DNA of 64,000 bases from Affinirhizobium lemnae (GCF_022968395.1 NZ_JALJQZ010000019.1:20268-84267), one strand, 5' to 3'. Shown: positions 1 to 9,241, counted from the first letter of the stretch. A program made the numbers and translations. Notes: generated by a model from the sequence alone, not told the origin.

Positions 1-269
1 AGAACGTACGTCCTGTGATCGCAGAGCAGGTTCGCAATGAGAAACTCTCCTTCCTCGAAGGTGTGCGCCGTGGCGTGTTCACCGTTCCGGGCGATGCGGA
101 AGGCGGCGTCAATTTCCCGCCGGTTCTGAAGATTGCGGCAGAGCATGGCTATGAGGGCTGGATCGTCATTGAAGCTGAACAGGACCCTGATGTGCGCAAT
201 CCCTTCGAATATCAGAGCCTCGGCTTGAAATCGCTGAAGGGCTTCGCCAAGGATGCGGGTCTGATTTAA
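1..269 (+). CDS. iolE: Myo-inosose-2 dehydratase, C-terminal fragment (IolE)
   Basis: The reading frame is open from the left edge of the window, so only the last 88 or so residues are visible and the start lies outside. The visible part contains [15 protein letters not shown], a GG-(V)-(N/D)F segment and a GYEGW-(I/L)-VIEAEQDP stretch typical of the C-terminus of the TIM-barrel enzyme IolE, which dehydrates 2-keto-myo-inositol in inositol catabolism. The iolB gene follows 265 bases downstream in the same direction, which supports the assignment. Confidence is high for the family. Confidence 0.9.
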   Translation, partial: NVRPVIAEQVRNEKLSFLEGVRRGVFTVPGDAEGGVNFPPVLKIAAEHGYEGWIVIEAEQDPDVRNPFEYQSLGLKSLKGFAKDAGLI

Positions 270-283
270 CCCTCGTTCCAAGG

Positions 284-538
284 ATGAACACATTGAAACT
301 GCTCGATCCCACGCATCCTTTCTTCAAGCCGCTGTGGCGGCGGGTTCTCACGGTCGTGTTGCCTGCCCTTTGGGGTGGCGTCGAAGCCCTGAACCAGTCG
401 TGGGGTTGGGCAATTCTGTTTTTAGGTGCCGCTGGCTATGCGGCCTATGAACTTCTCATCATGTATGACCGTTCGATTGCGGATGCGGAAGCCAAGAAGG
501 CTGCCGCTCAAGCTCAGCGGGAAGGAGACGAGGAATGA
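284..538 (+). CDS. Small membrane protein between iolE and iolB (DUF3329-like)
   Basis: An 84-residue protein with an N-terminal DPTHPFFKPLWRR motif, two closely spaced hydrophobic segments (about residues 20-35 and 40-60) and a charged, Ala/Lys/Gln-rich C-terminal tail. It starts 14 bases after the iolE stop and overlaps iolB by the ATGA tetranucleotide, so it is clearly part of the operon. The DP-(x)-HPFF-(x)-PLWRR start resembles small DUF3329-type membrane proteins found in rhizobial iol operons. That match is from memory and not searched. Function unknown. Confidence 0.65.
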   Translation: MNTLKLLDPTHPFFKPLWRRVLTVVLPALWGGVEALNQSWGWAILFLGAAGYAAYELLIMYDRSIADAEAKKAAAQAQREGDEE

Positions 539-1344
539 GCAATCTCTTGCGCAAGCCTTCGGGCACATCCGGCAAGGTGCATGACATCACGCCGGAAAGC
601 GCCAATTGGGGCTATGTAGGCTTCGGCCTTTACCACCTGAAGCCGGGTGAGAAGGCCGCTGAACCCACCGGGGAAACGGAAGTCATTCTGGTTCTCGTCG
701 AAGGCAAGGCGAAGATTTCCGGCTCGGGTAAGGATTTCGGCGAGCTTGGCGACCGCATGAATGTGTTCGAGAAAAAGCCGCCGCACTGCGTCTATGTTCC
801 TGCCGGTTCCGACTGGACGGCAGAAGCGACGACGGATTGCACGCTCGCCATCTGCACGGCACCGGCCAAGCCTGGTCGTGAGGCGCAAGTCATCGGCCCG
901 GCAGGCATCAACCTCACGGAGCGCGGCAAGGGCGCCAATACGCGCCATATCTTCCCGATTGCCATGGAAGATCGCGATGTCGCCGATAGCCTTCTGGTCA
1001 CGGAAGTTTTCACGCCGTCGGGCAATTGGTCGTCCTATCCGCCGCACCGGCACGATGAGGACAATTATCCGGAAATGACCTATCTGGAAGAGACCTATTA
1101 TCACCGTCTCAACCCAGCCCAAGGCTTCGGCTTCCAGCGTGTTTTCACTGAAGACGGTTCGCTGGATGAAACAATGGCGGTCTCCAGCGGCGATGTCGTG
1201 CTGGTGCCGAAAGGTCATCATCCGTGCGGCGCGCCTTACGGATATGAGATGTATTATCTCAACGTGATGGCTGGCCCGATGCGTAAATGGCGGTTCCAGA
1301 ACCATCCCGACCATGACTGGATCTTCAAACGCGACAATCCGTGA
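535..1344 (+). CDS. iolB: 5-deoxy-glucuronate isomerase (IolB)
   Basis: A 269-residue protein of normal length for IolB, which isomerises 5-deoxy-D-glucuronate to 2-deoxy-5-keto-gluconate in the inositol pathway. It is a bicupin: the C-terminal half carries PPHRHDEDNYPEMTYLEE, with metal-binding His171, His173 and a Glu near 180, and later PKGHHPCGAPYGYEMYYLNVMAGP, a family hallmark. The start ATG overlaps the stop of the upstream small gene, with GGGAAGGAGACGAGG as ribosome-binding region. It is the last gene of the operon and is followed by a strong terminator. Confidence 0.95.
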   Translation: MSNLLRKPSGTSGKVHDITPESANWGYVGFGLYHLKPGEKAAEPTGETEVILVLVEGKAKISGSGKDFGELGDRMNVFEKKPPHCVYVPAGSDWTAEATTDCTLAICTAPAKPGREAQVIGPAGINLTERGKGANTRHIFPIAMEDRDVADSLLVTEVFTPSGNWSSYPPHRHDEDNYPEMTYLEETYYHRLNPAQGFGFQRVFTEDGSLDETMAVSSGDVVLVPKGHHPCGAPYGYEMYYLNVMAGPMRKWRFQNHPDHDWIFKRDNP

Positions 1345-1365
1345 TCCTCCTTCGGATTTCGCATC

Positions 1366-1403
1366 AAGGCCGGGTGGCTCTCCTCCGCCCGGCCTTTTCT
1401 TTT
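1366..1403 (+). terminator. Rho-independent terminator after iolB
   Basis: AAGGCCGGG (1366-1374) pairs with CCCGGCCTT (1388-1396), followed by TTCTTTTTT. It lies between two convergent genes and ends next to the stop of the minus-strand peptidase gene at 1405, so it may also slow transcription coming from the other side. Confidence 0.85.
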
Positions 1404-1404
1404 T

Positions 1405-2538
1405 TCATTCGTTCACATCGCGAATGGGAAGATGGGTAAAGCCTTCCGGCCCCGACATCTCGTTTGCATCCCGTCTGATCTTTACGGGGCTGACCGCAAA
1501 GGCCGCGACCAGCCGCGCGACCGAGAAAAGCGCGTGTTTGTGGATGCGCTCGTAGCCATGCGAGGCATCGACACCGAAGGTCACCAAAGCTGTACGAATG
1601 TCATGCCCTGCTTCCAACGCCGAGGCTGAATCGGAGCGGTAGTAGCGAAATACATCCTTCTGGTATGGGATCTGGTTTTCGCGGCAAAGCTCCACCAGCT
1701 TGCGCGTCAGGTGGAAATCGAAGGGACCGGTCTGGTCCGCCATGGCAATCGTCGCGCCGAATTCGGAGGAATTCTGCCCCGGTGCGGTCGTGCCGTTGTC
1801 GATGGTCAGCATCGAAGCGATCTCGGACGTGACAATGGAGGAGGCACCGACGCCCACTTCTTCCGCAATGGTAAAAAGCCAATGCGTATCAACCGGTGTG
1901 CTGGCACTGGCTCGCTCCAGTGCCTCGATGGCCGCCAGTGCAATTGCCACACCGGCCTTGTCATCCAGATGGCGGGAATTGATGAAGCCGTTTTCCAGAA
2001 ACTCCGTGCCCGTATCGATGGCGACGATATCGCCCACCTCGATGCCAAGCTTCAAGGTCTCATCAGCCGAACGGGTGATTGCATCGATGCGAACCTCCAC
2101 ATAGGCCCAGCCGACGGGCAGCGTATCCACCTCTTCGTTGAAGGTATGGCCGGATGCCTTGAGCGGCAGGATAGTGCCGCGATGAATGCCGCCGGTGCCA
2201 TAGATCGTCACCCGCGCACCCTCGGCAAAACGGGCGGACCAATGGCCGATCGGCACCAGTTCCAGCCGGCCATTATCCTTGATCGCCTTCACCTGTGCGC
2301 CCAGCGTATCCACATGGGCGACGATGGCGCGTGCTCCGGCCCTTCGGCTTCCCTGGCGGACCGCGCGAATGGCGCCACGCCGCGTCAGTTCCGGCGAAAG
2401 GCCAAGCCGTTTCAACTCCTCCGCGCAATAGAGAACCACTTCATCGGTATAACCGGTGGGGCTGTCGATCTGCAGCAGTGCCGCAAGCTGCCGCAGCAGA
2501 TAGTTTTCATCGATGGTAATCTGCATGGCCTTGCTCAA
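1405..2538 (-). CDS. M42-family peptidase of the NAGGN osmoprotectant system
   Basis: A 377-residue metallopeptidase-like protein. Visible family motifs are IVAHVDTLG (His75, Asp77), a SRHLDDKAG metal site, TIAEEVGVGAS with the catalytic Glu pair, and a C-terminal DASHGYERIHKHAL. Its start overlaps the stop of the upstream synthetase gene by ATGA, making it the third gene of the operon. Co-occurrence with the NAGGN synthetase and amidotransferase is the defining feature of the 'osmoprotectant NAGGN system M42 family peptidase'. It may process or turn over the dipeptide, but its substrate is not shown by the sequence. The alternative start MQITIDENY is four codons later. Confidence 0.85.
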   Translation of the reverse strand: MSKAMQITIDENYLLRQLAALLQIDSPTGYTDEVVLYCAEELKRLGLSPELTRRGAIRAVRQGSRRAGARAIVAHVDTLGAQVKAIKDNGRLELVPIGHWSARFAEGARVTIYGTGGIHRGTILPLKASGHTFNEEVDTLPVGWAYVEVRIDAITRSADETLKLGIEVGDIVAIDTGTEFLENGFINSRHLDDKAGVAIALAAIEALERASASTPVDTHWLFTIAEEVGVGASSIVTSEIASMLTIDNGTTAPGQNSSEFGATIAMADQTGPFDFHLTRKLVELCRENQIPYQKDVFRYYRSDSASALEAGHDIRTALVTFGVDASHGYERIHKHALFSVARLVAAFAVSPVKIRRDANEMSGPEGFTHLPIRDVNE

Positions 2539-4331
2539 ATCCGTCCCAGCGCGTGCCGTGCTGCGCGATGGCCCGAAAGCGGAAAGAGCAGATCGATGAA
2601 CCGTTCCGCAGTCGGTTGCGGCTCGTGATTGGCCAAGCCGGGACGCTCATTGGCCTCGATGAACACATAGTCCGGCTCGGTCGGGCTTTTCACCATCAGA
2701 TCGATGCCGACGACTGGAATATCGATGGCGCGAGCCGCGTTGATGGCCGCCTCGACGAGACGCGGATGCACGATCTCGGTCACATCATGAATAGAACCGC
2801 CAGTATGCAGGTTGGCCGCCTTGCGCACCGCAATCTCACGACCTTCCTCCAGCACATCGTCGAACGTCACATCGGACATGGAGAGGCAGCGCTCCGTTTC
2901 CGCATCAACCGGAATGTTGCTTTCGCCGCCAGTGGCAGCAGCACGGCGGCGCGAAAGCCGCTCGATCAGTTCCCGAACCGTGGAACGCCCATCGCCTACC
3001 ACATGCGGCGGGCGGCGGACGGCCGCAGCCACCAGCTTGAAATCGATGACCACCAGACGCAGGTCTTCACCTTCAAAGCAGGCTTCGATCAGCACCCGGT
3101 CGCACATTTCGCGGGCGGCCTGAATGGCAGCCTTCACCTCGTCCAGCGTGACAAGCCCAACGGCCACGGCGCGACCCTGTTCGCCACGGGCAGGCTTCAC
3201 CACCACGCGTCCATGCTTCTCGAGAAATGAGACAAGCGCCGCCTCATCCTCGCCCGCCGTCATTTGCTCGGGAACGATAATGCCAGCCCGCTCCACCACG
3301 CGGCGGGTCACGGCCTTGTCATCGCAGATCGACATGGCAACCCCGGATGTCAGTTCGGTCAGGCTCTCGCGGCAAAGCACGGAGCGGCCGCCATGCGAAA
3401 GCCGGAAGAAGCCGCCCTCCGCATCGGTGATTTCCACATGCACGCCACGTCGCCGGGCCTCGTCTACCAGCAGGCGCGCATAGGGGTTTAGCGCAACATA
3501 GGCCTCTAGCGGGCTGGCATAGAGGCGCTCGTTGATGGAATTCTTGCGCTTGACGGAAAAGGCTGGAATGCGACGGAAGCCGAGCTTCTCATACAGTGCA
3601 ATCGCCTGTTCGTTGTCGTGCAGTACGGACAAATCCATGAAGGCATTGCCGCGCGCCTTGAAATGCTCGCCAAGCCTGCGCACCAGCGTCTCACCAATAC
3701 CGGCATGTCGCGCCTGAGGATCAACCGCCAGGCACCACAGCGAGGAACCCTGTTCGGGATCGGAAAAGGCGCGCATGTGGTCAACGCCGGTCACCGTGCC
3801 GATCACTTCGCCGGTCTGTTCGTCTTCCGCCACCAGATAGGTGATGGCTCGGTTGTCGCGGTTCGACCAGAAGAAATCCGGGCGAACCGGCACCATGCCG
3901 CGCGAGGCATAGATGCGGTTCACCGCTCGAGCATCGGCTTCCGATGTCAGGCGGCGCACAAAGAAGCCGCGAGGCTGCTTACGGCCAGAGCGATAGGTGG
4001 AAAGCTCGAGACGGAAGGTATGCGAGGGATCGAGAAAGATTTCCTGCGGTGCTTCCGCCAGCAGCACATGCGGATCACCGACATAAACGGCAATATCGCG
4101 ATGTTCCGGCGCCTCTTCCCGCAGCGCTGCCGCCAGCTCGCCTGCGTCATCGAAGGTCTGCGCGAAAATCAGCCGTCCCCAGCCGCAATCCACGCAGGCC
4201 GAGGGCGATGGGCCATCCTCATGGGTCTGGCCGGTTTTGCGTAGGGATTCAAATCGTTGGCGTTTCAACCGATGGGCCACAGCCTTGTCGCTGCGAAAGC
4301 GCTGCATACGTTCCGTGCTCTTGGTCGTCAT
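2535..4331 (-). CDS. ngg: N-acetylglutaminylglutamine synthetase (GNAT + ATP-grasp)
   Basis: A 598-residue two-domain protein. The N-terminal third to half holds a GNAT acetyltransferase domain (LWCLAVDPQARHAGIGETLVRRLGEHF, then YEKLGFRR). The C-terminal half is a RimK/cyanophycin-synthetase-like ATP-grasp domain (VVVKPARGEQGRAV, then DLMVKSPTEPDYVFIEANERPGL). This matches the enzyme that acetylates glutamine and ligates a second glutamine to form the NAGGN precursor. I chose ATG 4331, three bases after the stop of the upstream amidotransferase with AAGGA about nine bases ahead; an earlier in-frame codon at 4358 lies inside that gene. Confidence 0.9.
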   Translation of the reverse strand: MTTKSTERMQRFRSDKAVAHRLKRQRFESLRKTGQTHEDGPSPSACVDCGWGRLIFAQTFDDAGELAAALREEAPEHRDIAVYVGDPHVLLAEAPQEIFLDPSHTFRLELSTYRSGRKQPRGFFVRRLTSEADARAVNRIYASRGMVPVRPDFFWSNRDNRAITYLVAEDEQTGEVIGTVTGVDHMRAFSDPEQGSSLWCLAVDPQARHAGIGETLVRRLGEHFKARGNAFMDLSVLHDNEQAIALYEKLGFRRIPAFSVKRKNSINERLYASPLEAYVALNPYARLLVDEARRRGVHVEITDAEGGFFRLSHGGRSVLCRESLTELTSGVAMSICDDKAVTRRVVERAGIIVPEQMTAGEDEAALVSFLEKHGRVVVKPARGEQGRAVAVGLVTLDEVKAAIQAAREMCDRVLIEACFEGEDLRLVVIDFKLVAAAVRRPPHVVGDGRSTVRELIERLSRRRAAATGGESNIPVDAETERCLSMSDVTFDDVLEEGREIAVRKAANLHTGGSIHDVTEIVHPRLVEAAINAARAIDIPVVGIDLMVKSPTEPDYVFIEANERPGLANHEPQPTAERFIDLLFPLSGHRAARHALGRI

Positions 4332-4333
4332 TG

Positions 4334-6109
4334 TCAGATTCCTTGCGCCTGCAGCCATAGTTCCAGAAGGCCAACCTGCCAGAGTTCGGAGCCCTGCAGC
4401 GGCGTGATGTGATCGGAGGGATTTGTGAAAAGCCGGTCGAGATAGGTTGGCCGGAAGATCGAGCGCTCGCGGGCAGCCTGCGAAGACATGGCGTCGCGCA
4501 CCATGTCCAGATAGGGCCCATCGACATATTTCAGCTGCGGAACGGGGAAATAGCCCTTCTTCCGGTCGATCACCTCATGCGGCACCACAAGGCGGGCAGC
4601 GTCCTTGAGAACGCCCTTGCCGCCTTCGTTCAGCTTGAATTCCGGCGGGATTTTTGCGGCCAGCTCCACCAATTCGTGATCGAGGAAGGGGACGCGTGCT
4701 TCCAGTCCCCAGGCCATGGTCATGTTGTCGACGCGCTTGACCGGATCGTCCACCAGCATCACCTGGCTGTCGAGGCGAAGGGCGGCATCCACGGGCGTGG
4801 CTGCTCCTGCTTGCGTCAGATGCGCACGCACAAGTTCAAGGCTTGCATCGTGATCGGCAATCCAGTCATCGCCCAACTGGCTCTTCAGGGTCTCGTGGTT
4901 CCTGTCGAAGAACACACGGGCGTAATCACCCACGACATCCTTTGAATCCCCAAGAGGTGGATACCAGTGATAGCCGCCAAATACCTCATCGGCACCCTGG
5001 CCCGATTGCACGACGCGAATGTGCTTCGACACTTCCTTGGCCAACAGGTAGAAGCCCACATTGTCGTAGGAGACCATGGGTTCCGACATGGCCGAGATCA
5101 CGCCGGGAAGGGCCGCCATCAGCTGGTCGGATGGCACGAAGATCTTGTGATGGTCGGTACCGAAATGTTTTGCGATCAGATCGGAATAGACGAACTCGTC
5201 ACCCTTTTCGCCATTCGATTCCTCAAAGCCGACGGAAAAGGTCATCAGATCGTTCTGACCCTGTTCGGCCAACAGCCCGGTAATGATGCTGGAGTCCACA
5301 CCGCCAGAGAGCAGCACGCCGACGGGTACATCTGCCACGGTGCGGCGCTTTACAGCCGCGCGCAGAGAACCCAGGACCAGGTCCCGCCAGTCCTCACGTG
5401 ACAGACCTGCCATATAGGCATCACGCTCATAGGGCGGGTTCCAGTAACGGGTGTCCGTCTCGCTGCCATCGGGTTCGATTACGCGGATGGTTGCCGGGGG
5501 AAATTTCTTCACGCCATTCAGGATCGTGCGCGGTGGCGGCACCACGGCGTGGAAGCTCATGTAATGATGGAGTGCGATACGGTCGATGGAGGTATCGATG
5601 CCGCCGCCCTGAACGAGCGCGGGCAGGGACGAGGCAAAACGGACCGCACCATCGACATTCGCCAGATAGAGCGGCTTGATGCCGAAGCGGTCGCGGGCCA
5701 TCACCACGCGGTTCGTATCACGCTCATGGATGACGAAGGCGAACATGCCGTGAAAGCGGTTGACGCAGTCTATGCCCCAGGCATGCCACGCTTTGAGGAT
5801 GACTTCCGTATCTCCATGCGAGAAGAAGCGGTAGCCTTCCGCCTCGAGATCAGCCCGCAGTTCGGGATAGTTGTATATGCAGCCGTTGAAGGCAATCGTC
5901 AGGCCGAGTTCGCCATCCACCATGGGCTGGCGTGCCTTTTCTGAAAGATCGATGATCGACAAGCGCCGATGCGCAAGTGCAGTCGAACCATGAATGACGA
6001 GACCTGAACCATCCGGCCCGCGAGGCGCGATCGCCTCCATCATTCTGGCCTGTACCATGGGGGAGGGCTGGGTGCCGTCGAACCGAATTTCTCCGCAGAT
6101 GCCACACAC
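4334..6109 (-). CDS. asnO: N-acetylglutaminylglutamine amidotransferase (asparagine-synthetase-like)
   Basis: A 591-residue class II glutamine amidotransferase. It begins MCGICGEIRF, leaving the catalytic Cys at the N-terminus after Met removal. Glutaminase motifs follow (RRLSIIDLSEKARQPM, FNGCIYNYPELR) and then an asparagine-synthetase domain with the PP-loop VLLSGGVDSS and ARVPFLDHELVELA. It is the first gene of the three-gene NAGGN operon and amidates the dipeptide C-terminus to give N-acetylglutaminylglutamine amide, a compatible solute made under salt stress. Without the neighbours it would be called asnB; the context gives the specific role. The promoter should lie in 6110-6274. Confidence 0.9.
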   Translation of the reverse strand: MCGICGEIRFDGTQPSPMVQARMMEAIAPRGPDGSGLVIHGSTALAHRRLSIIDLSEKARQPMVDGELGLTIAFNGCIYNYPELRADLEAEGYRFFSHGDTEVILKAWHAWGIDCVNRFHGMFAFVIHERDTNRVVMARDRFGIKPLYLANVDGAVRFASSLPALVQGGGIDTSIDRIALHHYMSFHAVVPPPRTILNGVKKFPPATIRVIEPDGSETDTRYWNPPYERDAYMAGLSREDWRDLVLGSLRAAVKRRTVADVPVGVLLSGGVDSSIITGLLAEQGQNDLMTFSVGFEESNGEKGDEFVYSDLIAKHFGTDHHKIFVPSDQLMAALPGVISAMSEPMVSYDNVGFYLLAKEVSKHIRVVQSGQGADEVFGGYHWYPPLGDSKDVVGDYARVFFDRNHETLKSQLGDDWIADHDASLELVRAHLTQAGAATPVDAALRLDSQVMLVDDPVKRVDNMTMAWGLEARVPFLDHELVELAAKIPPEFKLNEGGKGVLKDAARLVVPHEVIDRKKGYFPVPQLKYVDGPYLDMVRDAMSSQAARERSIFRPTYLDRLFTNPSDHITPLQGSELWQVGLLELWLQAQGI

Positions 6110-6172
6110 TGTTCTGTCCTTACCTCGCTGTCTTCATCGCATTTCACCCCGAAATTCGAGGCAATGAGACGT

Positions 6173-6230
6173 CAGGCCCGCGTTTGAGACGGGCCTGCAC
6201 AGGAGGCCAAACGAGAAAATGCGCGTTTGG
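6173..6230. terminator. Two hairpins between the fucose operon and the NAGGN operon
   Basis: CAGGCCCG (6173-6180) pairs with CGGGCCTG (6190-6197), and CCAAACG (6207-6213) pairs with CGTTTGG (6224-6230). The fucose operon ends at 6275 and reads into this stretch, so they may terminate it. Neither has a clean U-tract on the minus strand. The same 165-base gap must also hold the NAGGN promoter. Confidence 0.4.
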
Positions 6231-6274
6231 TTGCGATTTTTCTGGAACAGAATCCGGTTAGAGACTTCGCGTTC

Positions 6275-7585
6275 TCAAGCTGGACGGCTGTCGCCGGTAC
6301 TGGCTTTCGTCGCGGCGAACTGGAATTGCACCAGCGTTTCCGGTTTCATTTCAATGGAAAAACCGGGCATGGAAGGCGGCATATAGGCGGCGTTCTCGAT
6401 ACGGCATGGGTCGAGGAAATGCTCATGCAGATGATCGACATATTCGATGACGCGGCCTTCCTTGGTGCCGGACACCGCCACATAGTCGATCATCGAAAGG
6501 TGCTGCACATATTCGCACAGCCCCACGCCACCGGCATGCGGCCATACCGGCAGGCCAAACTTCGCCGCAATCAGCAGAACGGCCAGAACCTCGTTCAACC
6601 CGCCCATGCGGCAACTATCGATCTGCACGATGTCGATAGCGCCTTCCGCGATGAACTGCTTGAACATGATGCGGTTCTGGCACATCTCGCCCGTTGCGAC
6701 CTTTACCGGCGCAATGGACTGGCGGATCTTTCGGTGACCGGCCACATCATCAGGGCTTGTCGGTTCTTCAATGAAGAAGGGCTTGCAGAAGGAAAGCTGC
6801 TTCACCCAGTCTATGGCCTGATCAACTTCCCAGACCTGATTGGCATCAATCATCAGGTAGCGGTCTGGGCCAATCACTTCGCGGGCAATGCGCAGGCGGC
6901 GGATATCATCCTCAAGATCGCGCCCCACTTTCATCTTGATGTGGTTGAAGCCCGCGTCGATTGCCTCCTGGCACAGTCGGCGCAGCTTCTCGTCGTCATA
7001 GCCCAGCCATCCGGCAGAAGTCGTATAGCAGGCGTAACCTTCGCGTTCGAGGGTCGCGATGCGTTCCGCCTTGCCAGCCTCGGCTCGCTTCAGAATCGCA
7101 ATCGCTTCCTCGCGGGTCAGCGCGTCAGTCAGATAGCGGTAGTCGACGATATCAGCGATATCTTCCGGTGACATGTCCGCCACCAGCCGCCAGACGGGTT
7201 TGCCTTCCTGTTTTGCAAGAAGATCCCAGAAGGCGTTGACCACGGCACCGGTCGCAAGGTGTATGGCGCCCTTGTCTGGCCCGATCCAGCGCAACTGGCT
7301 ATCGCCCGTCAGATGGCGCCAGAACTTGCCGGGTGCCGCCTTGAAGGTTGCGAGATCACTTCCCACCACAAGATGGCGCATCGCCTCGATGGCCATGCAG
7401 CAGATGTCATTGCCGCGGCCGATGGTGAAGGTCAGGCCATGCCCGGCAAGGCCGGGCACGTCGGTTTCGAGGATCACATAGGCTGCCGAATAATCGGGAT
7501 CCGGGTTCATGGCATCCGAACCATCAAGGCTCTGCGATGTCGGGAACCTGAGATCGACGATCCGCATGTCGGTTATTTTGGCCAT
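6275..7585 (-). CDS. fucD: L-fuconate dehydratase (enolase superfamily)
   Basis: A 436-residue enolase-superfamily enzyme dehydrating L-fuconate to 2-keto-3-deoxy-L-fuconate. Visible features are the N-terminal RFPTSQSLDGSDAMNPDPDYS capping region, HIKMKVGRD with the acid/base Lys, LMIDANQVW and FIEEPTSPDD as metal ligands, and WPHAGGVGLCEYVQHLS near the C-terminus, all typical of the fuconate dehydratase group. I prefer ATG 7585 (MAKITD) because CGGAG sits about seven bases ahead; an ATG two codons earlier would be too close to it. It is the last gene of the minus-strand fucose-type operon. Confidence 0.9.
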   Translation of the reverse strand: MAKITDMRIVDLRFPTSQSLDGSDAMNPDPDYSAAYVILETDVPGLAGHGLTFTIGRGNDICCMAIEAMRHLVVGSDLATFKAAPGKFWRHLTGDSQLRWIGPDKGAIHLATGAVVNAFWDLLAKQEGKPVWRLVADMSPEDIADIVDYRYLTDALTREEAIAILKRAEAGKAERIATLEREGYACYTTSAGWLGYDDEKLRRLCQEAIDAGFNHIKMKVGRDLEDDIRRLRIAREVIGPDRYLMIDANQVWEVDQAIDWVKQLSFCKPFFIEEPTSPDDVAGHRKIRQSIAPVKVATGEMCQNRIMFKQFIAEGAIDIVQIDSCRMGGLNEVLAVLLIAAKFGLPVWPHAGGVGLCEYVQHLSMIDYVAVSGTKEGRVIEYVDHLHEHFLDPCRIENAAYMPPSMPGFSIEMKPETLVQFQFAATKASTGDSRPA

Positions 7586-7638
7586 GCTCATTCTCCGGGC
7601 AGCTTTATGAGTAAGAGACGATCAGGTATCGGCGCGGC

Positions 7639-8484
7639 TTATGTATCGGCGCGGAAAGTCTGCTTCTGTGTGCCGAGGCCTTCAATGCCGAGCTCGACGA
7701 CATCTCCGGGCTTGAGATAGCGCGGCGGCTTCAGACCCATGCCGACGCCCGGAGGCGTGCCGGTGGAAATGACATCACCCGGATGCAGGCTCATGAACTG
7801 GCTGAGATAGGACACGAGGAAGGCCACGCCATAAACCATGGTGGCGGTGGAGCCGTTCTGCATGGTTTCACCGTTGACCTTGAGCCACATGTTGAGGTTC
7901 TGCGGATCGGCAACCTCATCCTTTGTCACCAGCCAGGGGCCTATGGGACCGAAGGTGTCGCAGGATTTACCCTTGGTCCACTGGCCGGAACGCTCGGTCT
8001 GGAAAGCGCGCTCGGATACATCGTGGCTCACGCAGTAGCCAGCCACGTAATCCAATGCTTCCGCTTCGGACACGTATTTCGCCTTTTTGCCGATGACGAT
8101 GCCAAGCTCGACTTCCCAGTCGGTCTTTTCAGAGCCGCGCGGGATCAGCACATCGTCGTTCGGGCCGCAGATGGCGGAGCTTGCCTTCATGAAGATGACT
8201 GGCTCCGGCGGAACCGCCATGCCGGATTCTGCGGCGTGATCCGAATAGTTAAGGCCGATGCAGATGAACTTGCCGGTATTGGCGACGCAGGGGCCAAGAC
8301 GTTCGGAGGCTGCCACTTCCGGCAGAGAAGATGCGTCCAGGGCAGCCAGCTTTGCCAGATTGGCCGGGTCCAGAACGGAGCCGGACAGATCGGCCACATG
8401 GGCGGAAATATCGCGGATCTTGCCATTGGCGTCCACCATGGCCGGACGTTCGGAACCGGGCGCGCCGTAACGAAGCAGTTTCAT
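7639..8484 (-). CDS. Fumarylacetoacetate hydrolase-family protein, probable 2,4-diketo-3-deoxy-L-fuconate hydrolase
   Basis: A 281-residue FAH-fold enzyme with CIGLNYSDHAAESG, EPVIFMKASSAICGPND, the metal-binding EVELGIVIGK and VISTGTPPGVGMG. In the oxidative fucose and rhamnose pathways such proteins cleave 2,4-diketo-3-deoxy-fuconate to pyruvate and lactate. The adjacent dehydratase and dehydrogenase make that the best call; database entries often name this family 'ureidoglycolate lyase'. The start MKLLRYGAPG at 8484 has AGGA seven bases ahead. A 12-bp direct repeat flanks its stop codon. Confidence 0.8.
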   Translation of the reverse strand: MKLLRYGAPGSERPAMVDANGKIRDISAHVADLSGSVLDPANLAKLAALDASSLPEVAASERLGPCVANTGKFICIGLNYSDHAAESGMAVPPEPVIFMKASSAICGPNDDVLIPRGSEKTDWEVELGIVIGKKAKYVSEAEALDYVAGYCVSHDVSERAFQTERSGQWTKGKSCDTFGPIGPWLVTKDEVADPQNLNMWLKVNGETMQNGSTATMVYGVAFLVSYLSQFMSLHPGDVISTGTPPGVGMGLKPPRYLKPGDVVELGIEGLGTQKQTFRADT

Positions 8485-8509
8485 GTTCAAGTCCTTCTTG
8501 ATGCGTGAT

Positions 8510-9241
8510 TCAGATGGTCCAGCCGCCGTCGATGGCGATGGCCTGACCGGATGTGTAGGTGGCACCTGCCAGATAGACGGCGAGATCGGCAATCTCTTCC
8601 GGGTCGCCAATGCGGCCGATCGGCTGGCGAGCCACGAAGGCTGCGCGGGCCTTTTCATAATCGCCCTGCGCACGCAGGCGCTCCTGCAAGGACGGGCTAT
8701 CGACCGTGCCGGGGCAGATGGCGTTGCAGCGAATATTGTGCGCCACATAGTCGGCGGCGACGGCCTTGGTCAGGCCGATCACGGCTGCCTTCGAGACGCC
8801 ATAGGCGAAACGGTTCGGCACGCCCTTGATGCTGGAGGCGACGGAAGACATGTTGATGATCGCGCCATCCTTGCGCTCGATCATGCCCGGAAGCACGGCG
8901 CGAATGGTGCGGATCATCGCCTTGACGTTGAGGTCGATGGCGAAATCGAGGTCGCTATCCTTCATTTCGAGAATGGAGCCGCCGTGGACGACGCCTGCAC
9001 AATTGAACAGTACGTCCACCTGCCCGATGTAATCGACGCAGGCCGTCACGGCTGCCTCATCCAGCACGTCGAGCGTACGTGTTCTCAGGCCGCCGAGCTT
9101 GGGCAATTCCTTCAGCGTCTTCTCGTTGATATCCGTCGCATGAACCGAGGCCCCCGCCTTGGCGAAGGCGATTGCGCTTGCGCGACCGATGCCTTGCCCC
9201 GCAGCGGTGATGAGTACCGTCTTCCCTCTCAGATCCGCCAT
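8510..9241 (-). CDS. Short-chain dehydrogenase, probable 2-keto-3-deoxy-L-fuconate dehydrogenase
   Basis: A 243-residue SDR with the NAD-binding TAAGQGIGRA motif, FNCAG, the catalytic Ser in NMSSVASS, YGVSKAA carrying Tyr and Lys, and a C-terminal SGQAIAIDGGW. Next to L-fuconate dehydratase it most likely oxidises 2-keto-3-deoxy-L-fuconate to the 2,4-diketo acid used by the hydrolase encoded just downstream. The start MADLRG at 9241 is preceded by GGAGAAGAG; the reading frame stays open further upstream, but that part has no SDR similarity. Confidence 0.85.
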   Translation of the reverse strand: MADLRGKTVLITAAGQGIGRASAIAFAKAGASVHATDINEKTLKELPKLGGLRTRTLDVLDEAAVTACVDYIGQVDVLFNCAGVVHGGSILEMKDSDLDFAIDLNVKAMIRTIRAVLPGMIERKDGAIINMSSVASSIKGVPNRFAYGVSKAAVIGLTKAVAADYVAHNIRCNAICPGTVDSPSLQERLRAQGDYEKARAAFVARQPIGRIGDPEEIADLAVYLAGATYTSGQAIAIDGGWTI

